Positions 31,687 through 41,831 of a stretch of DNA of 64,000 bases are shown in pieces. The notes beneath the pieces are model-generated. The model ran no database searches. It saw nothing but the letters and a program-made list of their open reading frames with translations, and was not told the origin of the DNA. Each line of letters begins with the position of its first letter. The stretch's first letter is position 1. Made by a program: the position numbers and the translations under genes. The DNA comes from Iamia sp035765045 (GTDB lineage: Bacteria; Actinomycetota; Acidimicrobiia; Acidimicrobiales; Iamiaceae): positions 5,611 to 69,610 of the forward strand of contig DASTYI010000139.1 of assembly GCA_035765045.1 (NCBI GenBank). Direction: 5' to 3'.

Positions 31687-34361
31687 CCGTCGTCCTCGGG
31701 GGACCGGGTGGTGTCCTCGGGCTCCGCCCGCTGGGGCACCGCGGCCATGACCACGGGCACAAGGATAGAGACGACCGTGCCCCCAGGGGAAGCGTCGATC
31801 CCGAGACGGCCCCCGTGGGCCCGGGCGACCCGCTCGGTGAGGGCCAGGCCGAGCCCGAGGCCCTCGTGGGCCCGGGTCGCGGCCGCCTCGCCCTGCTGGA
31901 AGGCCCCGACGACGTCGGACAGCAGCGCCGTCCCCGAGCCGCCGCCGTCGGCGACGGCCAGGGCGACGAGGTCGGGGGCGTCGGCGGCGAGGCGGGCGCT
32001 CACGGTGACGGGCGTGCCCGGGGTCGCGAACCGGGCGGCGTTGTCGACCAGCTCGCCCAGCGCCAGCCGCAGCTGGACCTCGTCCCCCCGGACCGGCGGC
32101 AGGTCGGCGGCGACGTCCACGACGACCTCGCGGTCACCGGCCAGGCGGGCGGCCCAGACCTCGCCGGCCTCGGTGACCAGGGCCCCGACGTCGACCTCCT
32201 CGTGGTGGGCGACCGCCGTGCCCGCCCCGGCGGTGACGGCGGCGAAGGTGACCAGCCGGTCGACCATGTGCTCCAGGCGGTCGACCCCGGCGGTGATGCC
32301 GTCGGCCCAGCTCTGGGCCTGGTCGGGGCTCGGGGTCCGGCGCCGGAGCAGCCCGGCGTAGCCCTTGATCGGGGTGAGCGGGGTGCGCAGCTCGTGGCCG
32401 ATCGTGGCCAGGAAGTCCTGCTTGGCCGCCTCCAGGGCCTCCTCGGCCCGGATGTCGCGCAGCACGACCACCACGCCGGCCCGGCCCTCGTCGGGACCGC
32501 CCGGCAGCGCCGCCACCGTGCCCAGCACCGGGATCGGGTCGCCGCCGCCCGCCGGCCGGAGCCGCCCGGCGATCACCCGGGCCCGGTCGTCGGGGGCGCT
32601 CAGGGTGAGCGGGCGGCCGTCGGGCCCGGCCAGGTCGACGACCTCGCGCAGCGCCCGGCCCTCGGCGTCCTCGGGGGCGGCGAGCCCGAGCAGCTCGGCG
32701 GCGGCCCGGTTGAGGTCGGTGACCCGGCCGGTGGCGTCGGCGGCCACCACCGCCTCGGTCACCCCGGCGAAGACCGACTCCAACCGGGCGCGCAGGCGCC
32801 CCTCCTCGGCCGCCGCCACCCGCAGGTCGTCGGTGAGGTGGTGCAGGGCCACGGCCATGGCGTCGAAGGTCGACGACAGCTCGCCCAGCTCGTCCTCGCG
32901 GTCGACGGCGGCCCGGGCCGTCAGGTCGCCCTCCCGGATCCGCGACGCCGCCGCGGTGAGGGTCCGGATGCCACCGCCGATCCGCTCGCCCAGCAGGACC
33001 GACAGGGCGATCCCGACCAGGCCGGCCAGCATGGCCACGAGGAACAGCGAGCGGTAGAGGTCCTCGCGGGTCCGCACCACCCGGTCCGACGGCGTCGACA
33101 GCACCAGCGCCAGCTGCGGGGGCACGTCGACGGCGGCCACCACGCTCGTCACGACGACCCGGTCGCCGGCGAAGCGGCCGGCGTCGACCCCGGTGTCGAT
33201 CGTGTCCCGGCCGGGGCGGACCACGGTCGGCTCGGGCGGCCCCTCGCCCCCCGACGTGGCCGCCACCTCGTCCCGAGTGACCAGGGCCAGGCTGAGGGGC
33301 TCGCGGTCCGACGCGATCCGCCCCTCGAGGTAGGCGTCATCGAGGGGGCGGGCCACGACGACGACCCCGGTGGCGACCGTCTCGGTCCCCCGCCCGCCCC
33401 GGGTGGGCACGGCGGCGAGGGCGAAGGCGTCGGGCCCGACGGCGGTGACGCCCTGGCGCGGGCCCTCCACCTCCATCGCCTCCTGCACCACCGGGTCGCC
33501 GGCCAGCGAGAGGGCGGTGGCCGAGGCCAGGTCGGTCGGGTGGACCGTCACCGGGCCCTCGGGCCCGACCACGACGATCGGGGCCTCGATGGCCAGGCCG
33601 TCGGCCAGCTCGGCCACCCCGGCGGTGACCCGGGTGCGGGCGGCGTCGCGGTCGGCGGGGGCGGCGGCCGCGTCGGTGGCCACGGCCAGGTCGCCGCCCA
33701 GGCTGGCCGACAGCCCGGCGCCGACGAGCGTCGCCTCCTGGAGCGACAGGTCGGCCTCGGCCAGGGCGGCGGCGGCCTCGGCCTCGACCCGGTCGCCGTA
33801 GCGCCGGAGGGCCTCGTCCTCGACCGTGCGGCTGATGACCGCCGAGACCGAGAACGACACCAGCAGCACCACGGCCAGCAGCACCCCGGCGACGCTCGTG
33901 CCGATCCGGCCCGGGATGGTGTGGCGGCCGGCGACGACCAGGGCGGCGCCGATGACGAGGGCGGCCACCAGCACGAGGGGCTCGGCGCCGACGTCCGCCC
34001 AGACCAGGTCGACGCCGCGCGCCTCGACCACGGCGGCGACCACGAGGGCGGCCAGCCCGGCCAGCAGCGTCGGTCGGCCGACCCGGCTGCCGGCCCAGCG
34101 CAGGGCGCCGAGGGCGACGATCGAGGTGCCGGCGCAGCGGACGGCGGCGAGGGCGACGGGGGCGTCGGTGCGGACGATGGTGAGCGAGCCGACGGCGAAG
34201 GAGACGGCGGCCAGCACCAGGAAGCCGGCCGACAGCAGCAGCCGGGCCGGGCGGTCGAGCCCGAGCAGGCCGGCGCGCACCGACAGCCCGGCGCCGGCGA
34301 CCACCACGACGAAGAGGGTCAGCTCCGCCGCCAGCTGGAGCAACGTCGCCGTCGTGCTCAT
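31683..34361 (-). CDS. Multi-domain membrane sensor histidine kinase (orphan)
   Basis: 892 residues. About six or seven helices span residues 5-190. An extracytoplasmic sensor region (about 195-435) ends in another helix (LVAMLAGLVGIALSVLLG). HAMP (about 460-510), PAS (about 530-640), HisKA with the phospho-accepting His in ATIGHELRTPLTPIKGY (about 655), and an ATPase domain with LVDNAARFATPG and GLGLGLALTERVARAHGG follow. All catalytic boxes look intact. No response regulator lies next to it. It is coupled to the FecR-like gene downstream, and a 12-codon ORF ends on its start codon. Confidence 0.9.
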   Translation of the reverse strand: MSTTATLLQLAAELTLFVVVVAGAGLSVRAGLLGLDRPARLLLSAGFLVLAAVSFAVGSLTIVRTDAPVALAAVRCAGTSIVALGALRWAGSRVGRPTLLAGLAALVVAAVVEARGVDLVWADVGAEPLVLVAALVIGAALVVAGRHTIPGRIGTSVAGVLLAVVLLVSFSVSAVISRTVEDEALRRYGDRVEAEAAAALAEADLSLQEATLVGAGLSASLGGDLAVATDAAAAPADRDAARTRVTAGVAELADGLAIEAPIVVVGPEGPVTVHPTDLASATALSLAGDPVVQEAMEVEGPRQGVTAVGPDAFALAAVPTRGGRGTETVATGVVVVARPLDDAYLEGRIASDREPLSLALVTRDEVAATSGGEGPPEPTVVRPGRDTIDTGVDAGRFAGDRVVVTSVVAAVDVPPQLALVLSTPSDRVVRTREDLYRSLFLVAMLAGLVGIALSVLLGERIGGGIRTLTAAASRIREGDLTARAAVDREDELGELSSTFDAMAVALHHLTDDLRVAAAEEGRLRARLESVFAGVTEAVVAADATGRVTDLNRAAAELLGLAAPEDAEGRALREVVDLAGPDGRPLTLSAPDDRARVIAGRLRPAGGGDPIPVLGTVAALPGGPDEGRAGVVVVLRDIRAEEALEAAKQDFLATIGHELRTPLTPIKGYAGLLRRRTPSPDQAQSWADGITAGVDRLEHMVDRLVTFAAVTAGAGTAVAHHEEVDVGALVTEAGEVWAARLAGDREVVVDVAADLPPVRGDEVQLRLALGELVDNAARFATPGTPVTVSARLAADAPDLVALAVADGGGSGTALLSDVVGAFQQGEAAATRAHEGLGLGLALTERVARAHGGRLGIDASPGGTVVSILVPVVMAAVPQRAEPEDTTRSPEDDG

Positions 34362-34396
34362 CGGTGCCGCCGGCTTCGGACGCTGCGCTCGCTCAT
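34358..34396 (-). other. Twelve-codon Arg-rich upstream ORF coupled to the histidine kinase
   Basis: ATG at 34396 opens MSERSVRSRRHR and a TGA that overlaps the kinase ATG (ATGA). The first bases repeat the GAGCGAGCGCAGCG element of the ORF at 12417, and both end in CACCGATGA. It sits 20 bases after the stop of the upstream protease gene. Translation is not proven. Confidence 0.35.
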
Positions 34397-34416
34397 GGTG
34401 CCGCCCGGGTCCGGGG

Positions 34417-35565
34417 TCAGCCGCCGGTGTCGGCGAGGTCGAGGGCGTTGCCGCCCAGCTCGGCGAGGGCGGCGAGGGCGTCGTCGAGCGTCTCGACGCC
34501 GACCACCTCGACGTCGTCGGCGGCGAAGCGCTCGGCCAGCTCGGCCTCGGCCGCCGGCACCAGCATCAGCTCGGCCCCCTCCCGGCTGGCCGCCACCGCC
34601 TTCTGGCCGACGCCCCCGACCTCGCCGACGTTGCCCGCCGGGTCGATCGTGCCGGTGACGGCGATGGTGTGGCCCCCGGTGATCGACCCGGGCGTCAGCA
34701 CGTCGAGGATGCCGAGGGTCAGGGCCAGCCCGGCCGACGGCCCGCCGACGTCGCGGGTGTCGATCCGGACCGGGAACGGCAGCTCGTAGGTCAGGTCCCG
34801 GGTGAACACCTGGACCACGCCGAGCAGGGTGCGGTCGGGGTCGTCGGGGTCGGCCACCAGCTCGACGTCCTCGGTCCGCTCGTCGCGGTCGTCGGTGGTG
34901 GCCGGGTCGCCGTCGGCGTCGCGCTCGAAGGTCACGGCCACGACCTCGCCCGGGTCCCGGCCCTCCAGCTCGGTGCGGAGCACGGCATCGGTGGGGGTGG
35001 GCGTGCCGTCGAGCTCGGTGATGACGTCGTAGGGCCGGAGCACGTCGGCCGCCGGGGTGTCGGCGATGACGTCGCTGATCACCGTGCCGGTGCCGTCGAC
35101 CGGGACCTCGTAGCCCAGGTGCTCGAGGGCGACCTTGGCCGCCACCTCCTGCGACAGCGCCATCTCCTGGACGCTGGCCTGGCGGTTCTCCTCGCCGGTC
35201 TGGCCGCCGAGGATGGCGTCGCGGGGGTAGACGTCCTGGTCGCCCTTGAGCCAGCCGACGGCGGCCTCGACGTAGCCCATCCGGCGCGACGCCCCCCGGA
35301 GCGACACGGTGAGGAAGAGGACCTCGCCGTCGGTCTCGTAGGTCTCGGTGCCGGGGGCGCTGATCGCCGGCTCGGTGGGGATGGCCGACCCGGGGGCGTA
35401 GACGACGTAGGGGGCCCGGATCAGCCCGCCGGCCCCGACGGCGGCGACCGTGAGGATCAGCAGGGCGCCGAGGACGACGAAGACCGGGTGCCACCGCAGC
35501 CGGATCCGTGGCCTCGGCGGCGCCGGCGGGGGGACCGGGGCGGGCAGCGGGGACGACGGTTCCAC
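34417..35565 (-). CDS. YlbL-type PDZ/Lon-like serine protease
   Basis: 382 residues. One N-terminal helix (FVVLGALLILTVAAVGAGGL, about 29-48) anchors an extracytoplasmic PDZ domain (about 150-240) and a Lon-type proteolytic domain. The Ser of DVGGPSAGLALTLG (about 287) and the Lys of GGVGQKAVAAS (about 330) form the Ser-Lys dyad. The family is known as YlbL in Bacillus, where it works in envelope protein quality control. The GTG at 35565 is chosen because it starts a short cytoplasmic Pro-rich tail before the helix. Next to the sensor kinase, it may act in envelope surveillance. Confidence 0.88.
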   Translation of the reverse strand: MEPSSPLPAPVPPPAPPRPRIRLRWHPVFVVLGALLILTVAAVGAGGLIRAPYVVYAPGSAIPTEPAISAPGTETYETDGEVLFLTVSLRGASRRMGYVEAAVGWLKGDQDVYPRDAILGGQTGEENRQASVQEMALSQEVAAKVALEHLGYEVPVDGTGTVISDVIADTPAADVLRPYDVITELDGTPTPTDAVLRTELEGRDPGEVVAVTFERDADGDPATTDDRDERTEDVELVADPDDPDRTLLGVVQVFTRDLTYELPFPVRIDTRDVGGPSAGLALTLGILDVLTPGSITGGHTIAVTGTIDPAGNVGEVGGVGQKAVAASREGAELMLVPAAEAELAERFAADDVEVVGVETLDDALAALAELGGNALDLADTGG

Positions 35566-35607
35566 GAGGGCAGCAGCCTGCCACGCGAACGTGCTCCACT
35601 GGTCCTC

Positions 35608-36225
35608 GTGCACGACCGGGACGGACCCGACGAGGAGGCGGTGGCCCGGCGGGCGGCGGTGGCCGAGGCCGGTCACCGGGGCGATGCCGGCGCCGCCCGT
35701 TCGGCCCTGGCCGATGCCGACCCGGCGGTGCGGGCCACCGCCCTGGGCGCCCTGCGCCGCGCCGGCGCCCTGGGGCCCGCCGAGCTGGCGGCGGCGCTGG
35801 CCGACCCCGCGCCGCTCGTGCGCCGGCGGGCGGCCGAGGAGGTGGCGGCGCTCGGAGACCCCGGCGCCGTCAGCCTGCTCGGGCTGCTCGACGACGCCGA
35901 TCCCACCGTGGTCGAGGTGGCGGCGTGGGCCACCGGCGAACGGGAGCCCCCCGAGCCCGGGGCCGTCGACCGGCTCGCCGCCCTGGTCACCGGGCACGCC
36001 GACGCCCTCGTGCGCGAGGCCGCCGTCGCCGCCCTCGGCGCCATCGGCGACCCGGCCGGGCTGCCGGCGATCCTGGCCGCCACGGGCGACAAGGCCACCG
36101 TCCGCCGCCGGGCCGTGATCGCCCTCGCCCCCTTCTCCGGCCCCGAGGTCGACGCCGCCCTCGCCCGCGCCATCGGCGACCGCGACTGGCAGGTCCGCCA
36201 GGCCGCCGAGGACCAGCTCCGCTAG
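35608..36225 (+). CDS. HEAT-repeat protein
   Basis: 205 residues made of about five HEAT/PBS-lyase-type repeats: ADADPAVRATALGALRRAGA, DPAPLVRRRAAEEVAALGD, DADPTVVEVAAWATGE, HADALVREAAVAALGAIGD and DKATVRRRAVIALAPF. Such stacked helix pairs bind proteins or act in small phycobilin or iron-sulfur enzymes; no catalytic part is visible. GTG 35608 is the first plausible start, with no clear ribosome site. It is divergent from the YlbL-type protease, 42 bases away. Partner unknown. Confidence 0.75.
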   Translation: MHDRDGPDEEAVARRAAVAEAGHRGDAGAARSALADADPAVRATALGALRRAGALGPAELAAALADPAPLVRRRAAEEVAALGDPGAVSLLGLLDDADPTVVEVAAWATGEREPPEPGAVDRLAALVTGHADALVREAAVAALGAIGDPAGLPAILAATGDKATVRRRAVIALAPFSGPEVDAALARAIGDRDWQVRQAAEDQLR

Positions 36226-36246
36226 GTCGCGCCCGTCACCCGTCGG

Positions 36247-36252
36247 TAGGTT
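36247..36252 (+). promoter_or_regulatory. Leaderless-type -10 box TAGGTT before bioA
   Basis: TAGGTT is followed by 6 bases and the GTG at 36259. It starts 21 bases after the HEAT-repeat gene ends. No BirA-type operator palindrome is evident around it. Confidence 0.5.
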
Positions 36253-36258
36253 CCGGGC

Positions 36259-37543
<1,285 letters not shown>

Positions 37544-37551
<8 letters not shown>

Positions 37552-38662
37552 GGGGCCCTGGGGCACCCGGGTCGAGGAGCGGTTGGCGGAGGTCGCGGCG
37601 GCGGGGCGGTGGCGCACCACCCGGGCCTTCGACGCCCGGGGGCCGCGGGGGAGGCTGCCCGACGGCACCGCCGTCACCTCCTTCGCCTCCAACGACTACC
37701 TCGGGCTCTCGGCCCACCCCGCCGTGATCGCCGCCGCCCACGCCGCGCTCGACCGCTGGGGCACCGGGTCGACGGCGTCGCGCCTGGTCGTCGGGTCGCG
37801 GCCGCCGCACCACGCCCTGGAGGTCGACCTGGCGGCGTGGAAGCGGACCGAGGCCGCCCTCGTCTTCCCCACCGGCTACGCCGCCAACGTCGGGGTCCTC
37901 ACCGCCCTGGCCGGGCCGGGCACCCGGATCATCAGCGACGCCCTCAACCACGCCTCGATCGTCGACGGCTGCCGGCTGGCCAGGGGCGAGCTGACCGTCG
38001 TCCCCCACGGCGACCACGAGGCCCTCGACGCCGCCCTGGCCGCCGACGACCGCCCCGCCGTGGTGGTGGCCGATTCGGTCTTCTCGATGGACGGCGACGC
38101 CGCCGACCTCGACGCCCTGGCCGAGCTGTGCACCCGCCACGGCGCCGCCCTCGTGCTCGACGAGGCCCACGCCGTGTTCGGCCCCGACATCGACCCCGCC
38201 GCCCACCCCGACCTGTTGCTGGTCCGGGTCGGCACGCTGTCCAAGGCGCTCGGCAGCCTGGGCGGGTTCGTCGCCTGCTCGGCCGCCGTGCGCGACCTCC
38301 TGGTCAACGTGGCCCGGCCCTTCATCTTCACCACCGCCCTCTCCCCCGCCGACGCCGCCGCCGGCCGGGCCGCCCTCGGCATCGTCCGCAGCCCCGAGGG
38401 CGACGCCCTGCGGGCCCGGCTGCGGGCCCACGTCGACCGGCTCGCCCCCGGGCACCCGTCGCCCATCGTCCCCGTGGTGCTCGGCGCCGAGCGGGCCGCC
38501 GTCGCCGCCGCCGAGGCCCTGCTGGCCCAGGGCCTCCTCGTGCCCGCCATCCGCCCGCCCACCGTCCCCGCCGGCACGTCCCGGCTGCGGGTCACCTTCT
38601 GCGCCACCCACGCCGAGGCCGACGTCGACCGGCTGGTCACCGCCCTGGCGGCGGTCCGATGA
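37544..38662 (+). CDS. bioF: 8-amino-7-oxononanoate synthase
   Basis: 372 residues. BioF condenses pimeloyl-CoA or pimeloyl-ACP with alanine using PLP. FASNDYLGLSAHP (about 46-58), GSTASRLVVGSRPPHHALE (about 74-92), DALNHASIVDGCRLA (about 133-147), VLDEAHAVFGP (about 205-215) and the PLP Lys in VGTLSKALGSLGGFV (about 230) are all present. The starting GTG overlaps the end of bioA, and the stop overlaps bioD as ATGA, so the three enzymes are translated together. Confidence 0.94.
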
Positions 38663-39294
38663 GCCGGCCCGCGACCCTCGTCGCCGTGCTCGGGACGGGC
38701 ACCGAGGTGGGCAAGACCTGGGTGGCCGCCCGGTTGCTGGACACGCTGCGGGCCGGCGGGCTGTCGGTGGCGGCCCGCAAGCCGGCCCAGTCGGCCGAGC
38801 CCGACGACCCGGGCCCGTCGGACGCCGACGTGCTGGCCGCCGCCACCGGCGAGGACCCCCTGGCCGTCTGCCCCGCCCCCCGCCGCTACGCCCGGGCCAT
38901 GGCGCCGCCGATGGCCGCCGCCGCCCTCGGCCTCGCCCCCTTCACCGTGGCCGACCTGGTCGCCGAGATCACCTGGCCCGCCGGGGTCGACGTCGGCCTG
39001 GTCGAGACGGCCGGTGGCGGCGCCTCCCCGGCCGCCGACGACGGCGACAGCCTCGACCTCGTCGGCGCCGTCGCCCCCGACCACGTCGTCCTGGTGGCCG
39101 ACGCCGGGCTGGGCACCCTCAACGGCATCCGCCTGACGCTGGCCGCCCTGCGCCCGCCGGTCCCGGTGACGGTCGTGCTCAACCGCTACGACCCCGCCGA
39201 CGACCTCCACCTCGCCAACCGCGACTGGCTCCGGACGCGGGAGGGCCTCGACGTCGTCACCGACGTCGAGGCCCTGTCCGAGCGCTTCCGCTGA
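38659..39294 (+). CDS. bioD: Dethiobiotin synthetase
   Basis: 211 residues. BioD uses ATP and CO2 to close the ureido ring of dethiobiotin. The P-loop GTGTEVGKTW (about 12-21) is the family's variant Walker A. ARKPAQS (about 39-45) carries the Lys, and VETAGGGASP (about 116-125) matches the catalytic E-x-AGG loop, with VLNRYDP near the end. It closes the bio operon and ends 2 bases before the third copy of the 29-bp palindrome. Confidence 0.92.
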   Translation: MSRPATLVAVLGTGTEVGKTWVAARLLDTLRAGGLSVAARKPAQSAEPDDPGPSDADVLAAATGEDPLAVCPAPRRYARAMAPPMAAAALGLAPFTVADLVAEITWPAGVDVGLVETAGGGASPAADDGDSLDLVGAVAPDHVVLVADAGLGTLNGIRLTLAALRPPVPVTVVLNRYDPADDLHLANRDWLRTREGLDVVTDVEALSERFR

Positions 39295-39296
39295 CC

Positions 39297-39325
39297 CGCC
39301 TCAAGGTGCCAGGCACCTTGAGGCG
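39297..39325. repeat. 29-bp palindromic repeat, copy 3 (terminator-like)
   Basis: CGCCTCAAGGTGCC (39297-39310) and GGCACCTTGAGGCG (39312-39325) surround an A, and one more C/G pair extends each arm. It lies between the convergent ends of bioD (39294) and the substrate-binding protein gene (39329), with only 2-3 bases to either stop. Confidence 0.85.
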
Positions 39326-39328
39326 GTC

Positions 39329-40705
39329 CTAGGCGGTGATCAGCTCCTCGGGGGTCAGGTCGGCGGTCTGGCCCTCGAAGTCGATCACGTCGCTGATCTC
39401 CTCGAAGTGGGCGGCGGCGGCGTCGTACTGGACCAGCACGAACGACTCGCCCATGTAGGCGTCGCCGTCACCGGTGGTGAAGGTGATGCCCTCGTGGGCC
39501 AGCGGCGTGGTGACGCCGTCGAGGTTCTTGATCGACTCCATCAGGCCCAGCCGGCTCGGGCTCTCGGCCGCCTCCAGCGCCTGGATGAACAGGTCGGCCT
39601 GGGCGTAGCCGTAGGCGATGATGGCGTTGTCGAGATCGAGCTCACGGCCCTTGAACTCGGGCTGGTACTCCTCGACGGCGGCGAAGAAGTCGGTCATCGC
39701 CGGGTCCTCGGCGTACTCCGGGTTGAGCGGGTCCTTGAGGTTGGTGAGGCTCAGGACGTCGTCACCGGCGGCGCCGGCCAGGCCCATCAGCGTCTTCGAG
39801 ATGCACGTGCCCGACACCCAGGTGGTGGCCTCCCAGCCCTCGGCGTCCTTGGCCGTCAGGGCGTTGGGGCAGGCGAGCAGCGTGCCGCCGTTGAAGAAGG
39901 CGTCGGCACCGCTGGCGGCCAGGGCGGTCACCTGCGAGGCGACCTGGTCCGAGCCCACGGCGTACTCCTCGATGGCGACCAGCTCGATGTCGGTGCCCTC
40001 GATGGCCTGCTTGAAGCCCTCCTCGTAGGTGGTGCCGAACTCGTCGCTCTGGCGCAGCATGGCCACCTTGGCGTCGGGCTGGTTCTCCTTGAGGTAGTCG
40101 GCGAAGGCCTGGGCCTCGAGGGTGTACGGCGACAGGGTCGAGCCGATCAGCCACGGGTACTCGGGGTTGCCCCAGGCGACCGAGCCGGTGGCGGCGAAGA
40201 CGTCGGGCACGCACAGCTCGTCGAGGAAGTCCCGGATGCTGATGTTGTTGGCCGTGCCCACCACGCTGAAGACGGCGAAGGCCCCGTCGCCGTTGGCGCC
40301 GACGAGCTCCTCGATGTTGGCCGCCGACTTCTGCGGGTTGTACTCGTCGTCCTTGTCCTCGTACTCGATCTGGACGGTCGTGCCGGCGAAGTCGACCCCG
40401 CCGTCGGCGTTGGCCTCGTCGAAGCGGGTGGCCCAGCCGCGGGCGATCTCGGCGAAGGCGCCGGTCAGGCCCGACTGCGGGTACGACGACACCAGCTTGA
40501 GGGTGTCACCCTCGATCTCGGCGGTCGGGTCCGAGATGCAGTCCTCGACGCCGTAGGCGTCGGCCACCTCCTCGGAGCCCTCGCCACCCTCGCCGCCGCC
40601 GGTGGACTCACCACCGCCGTCGTCGTCGCGGCTGCTGCACGCGCCGGCGAGCAGGGCCAGCACGGCGAGCAGCGCCAGCAGGCCGCGGGTCCGGTTTCGC
40701 TTCAT
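39329..40705 (-). CDS. livK: Branched-chain amino acid ABC transporter substrate-binding lipoprotein
   Basis: 458 residues. The signal peptide has a lipobox LLAGAC (Cys about 23), followed by an acidic, Gly-rich linker, so it is a membrane-tethered lipoprotein. The LivJ/LivK-type periplasmic-binding fold runs from LKLVSSYPQSGLTGAFAEIARGW to the end, with the hinge and FAVFSVVGTANN, VAMLRQSDEFG and IIAYGYAQADLFIQALEAA. It delivers a branched-chain amino acid or similar ligand to the LivHM permease. AAGGAG lies 9 bases before the ATG, a true Shine-Dalgarno. It is last in the liv operon. Ligand not certain. Confidence 0.9.
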   Translation of the reverse strand: MKRNRTRGLLALLAVLALLAGACSSRDDDGGGESTGGGEGGEGSEEVADAYGVEDCISDPTAEIEGDTLKLVSSYPQSGLTGAFAEIARGWATRFDEANADGGVDFAGTTVQIEYEDKDDEYNPQKSAANIEELVGANGDGAFAVFSVVGTANNISIRDFLDELCVPDVFAATGSVAWGNPEYPWLIGSTLSPYTLEAQAFADYLKENQPDAKVAMLRQSDEFGTTYEEGFKQAIEGTDIELVAIEEYAVGSDQVASQVTALAASGADAFFNGGTLLACPNALTAKDAEGWEATTWVSGTCISKTLMGLAGAAGDDVLSLTNLKDPLNPEYAEDPAMTDFFAAVEEYQPEFKGRELDLDNAIIAYGYAQADLFIQALEAAESPSRLGLMESIKNLDGVTTPLAHEGITFTTGDGDAYMGESFVLVQYDAAAAHFEEISDVIDFEGQTADLTPEELITA

Positions 40706-40706
40706 C

Positions 40707-41780
40707 TCAGGGTTCTCCTTGGTGGTGAAGGTCGGATGTCGATGCGGAGACCTCGGCGGCCGCCACCGCCTCGGGTTCGAGGGCGGCGGCCGCCACCGGG
40801 GCGGTGGGATCGTCGCGCAGGGGCAGGAGCCGGTCGGCCAGCTTGCGGAGGCCGCCGACCACGCCGCCGGGCAGCACGTAGACCATGGCGATCAGCGCAC
40901 CGCCGAAGATGGCCGGCGACAGCATCTCCTTGCCCTCGATCAGCCCGTCGGTCTCGCGCCGCAGGAGGATGAGGATCAGGGCGCCGACGGCCGGGCCGGT
41001 GATCGTGGCCGTGCCGCCGATCACCACGGCCACGAGGAACTCGATCGAGTTGCGGAAGGTCACGATCGGGTCGGTGGCATCGGCGGCCCGGTCGACCATC
41101 ACCGACAGCGAGCCGGCGACGCCGGCGTAGGCGGCCGACAGGGCGAAGGCCCCGACCTTGACCCGGGCCAGGTGGACCCCGACCGTCGAGGCGGCGACCT
41201 CCTGGTCGCGCACCGCCACCATGGCCCGGCCGATGCGGGACCGGCTCAGGTTCCAGGCCCCGAGGAAGAGCACGGCGGCGATCAGCAGCGACTCGACGTA
41301 GTGCCACTGGTCGTTCTCGAGGAAGGTGAGCAGGGAGTCGAAGCCGCTGCGCTTGGGCCGGATGATGGCCACGCCGCCCTGGCCCTCGACGAACTTCTGG
41401 CCCACGCGCGGGAACAGCACGGCCAGGCCCAGGGTCACCAGGGCCAGGTAGAGGCCCTTGACCCGCAGGGCGGGGATGCCCACGCCGACGCCCAGGGCGG
41501 CGGCCACCAGGGCGGCCATCGGGATGGTCAGCTCGAAGGACCACCCGTGATCGTTCATGAGGATGGCGGTGGTGAAGGCGCCGACGCCGAAGAAGGCGCC
41601 GTGGCCGATCGACACCTGGCCGTTGAACCCGGTGAGCAGGTTGAGGCCCATGGCCGCCACGGCGAAGTAGATCGCCCGCGACAGGGTCTGGTTCATCGCC
41701 GGCTGGAAGTAGTACGGCGCGTAGAGCAGGGCGGCGGCGACCAGGACGCCGACGACGATGCGGAGGTTGCGCCTAGACAC
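40707..41780 (-). CDS. livM: Branched-chain amino acid ABC transporter permease LivM
   Basis: 357 residues, about ten membrane helices. The LivM signature GLNLLTGFNGQVSIGHGAFFGVGAFTTA (about 45-72), with the EAA-like loop VPGLxxA replaced by VGIPALRVKGLYLALVTLGLA, is clear. The C-terminal 40 residues are cytoplasmic and Ala-rich. The second of two adjacent GTG codons (41780) is chosen because GGAGG lies exactly 5 bases upstream. A TTG-initiated longer frame at 41810 is less likely. It pairs with LivH in the membrane. Confidence 0.9.
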   Translation of the reverse strand: MSRRNLRIVVGVLVAAALLYAPYYFQPAMNQTLSRAIYFAVAAMGLNLLTGFNGQVSIGHGAFFGVGAFTTAILMNDHGWSFELTIPMAALVAAALGVGVGIPALRVKGLYLALVTLGLAVLFPRVGQKFVEGQGGVAIIRPKRSGFDSLLTFLENDQWHYVESLLIAAVLFLGAWNLSRSRIGRAMVAVRDQEVAASTVGVHLARVKVGAFALSAAYAGVAGSLSVMVDRAADATDPIVTFRNSIEFLVAVVIGGTATITGPAVGALILILLRRETDGLIEGKEMLSPAIFGGALIAMVYVLPGGVVGGLRKLADRLLPLRDDPTAPVAAAALEPEAVAAAEVSASTSDLHHQGEP

Positions 41781-41831
41781 CACGTCCTCCAACCCCGCCC
41801 GCCACCCCAAAGGGATCGACTGCGTCGATGC

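Noticed and set aside
27439..32361. Plus-strand frame of 1640 codons
   Set aside because: It crosses the DivIVA-like and FecR-like genes on the other strand. Its Gly/Leu-rich repeats mirror the Pro/Glu repeats of the real gene and it has no domain.
31815..34658. Plus-strand frame of 947 codons over the histidine kinase
   Set aside because: The kinase on the minus strand has all family motifs, and the plus-strand translation has none.
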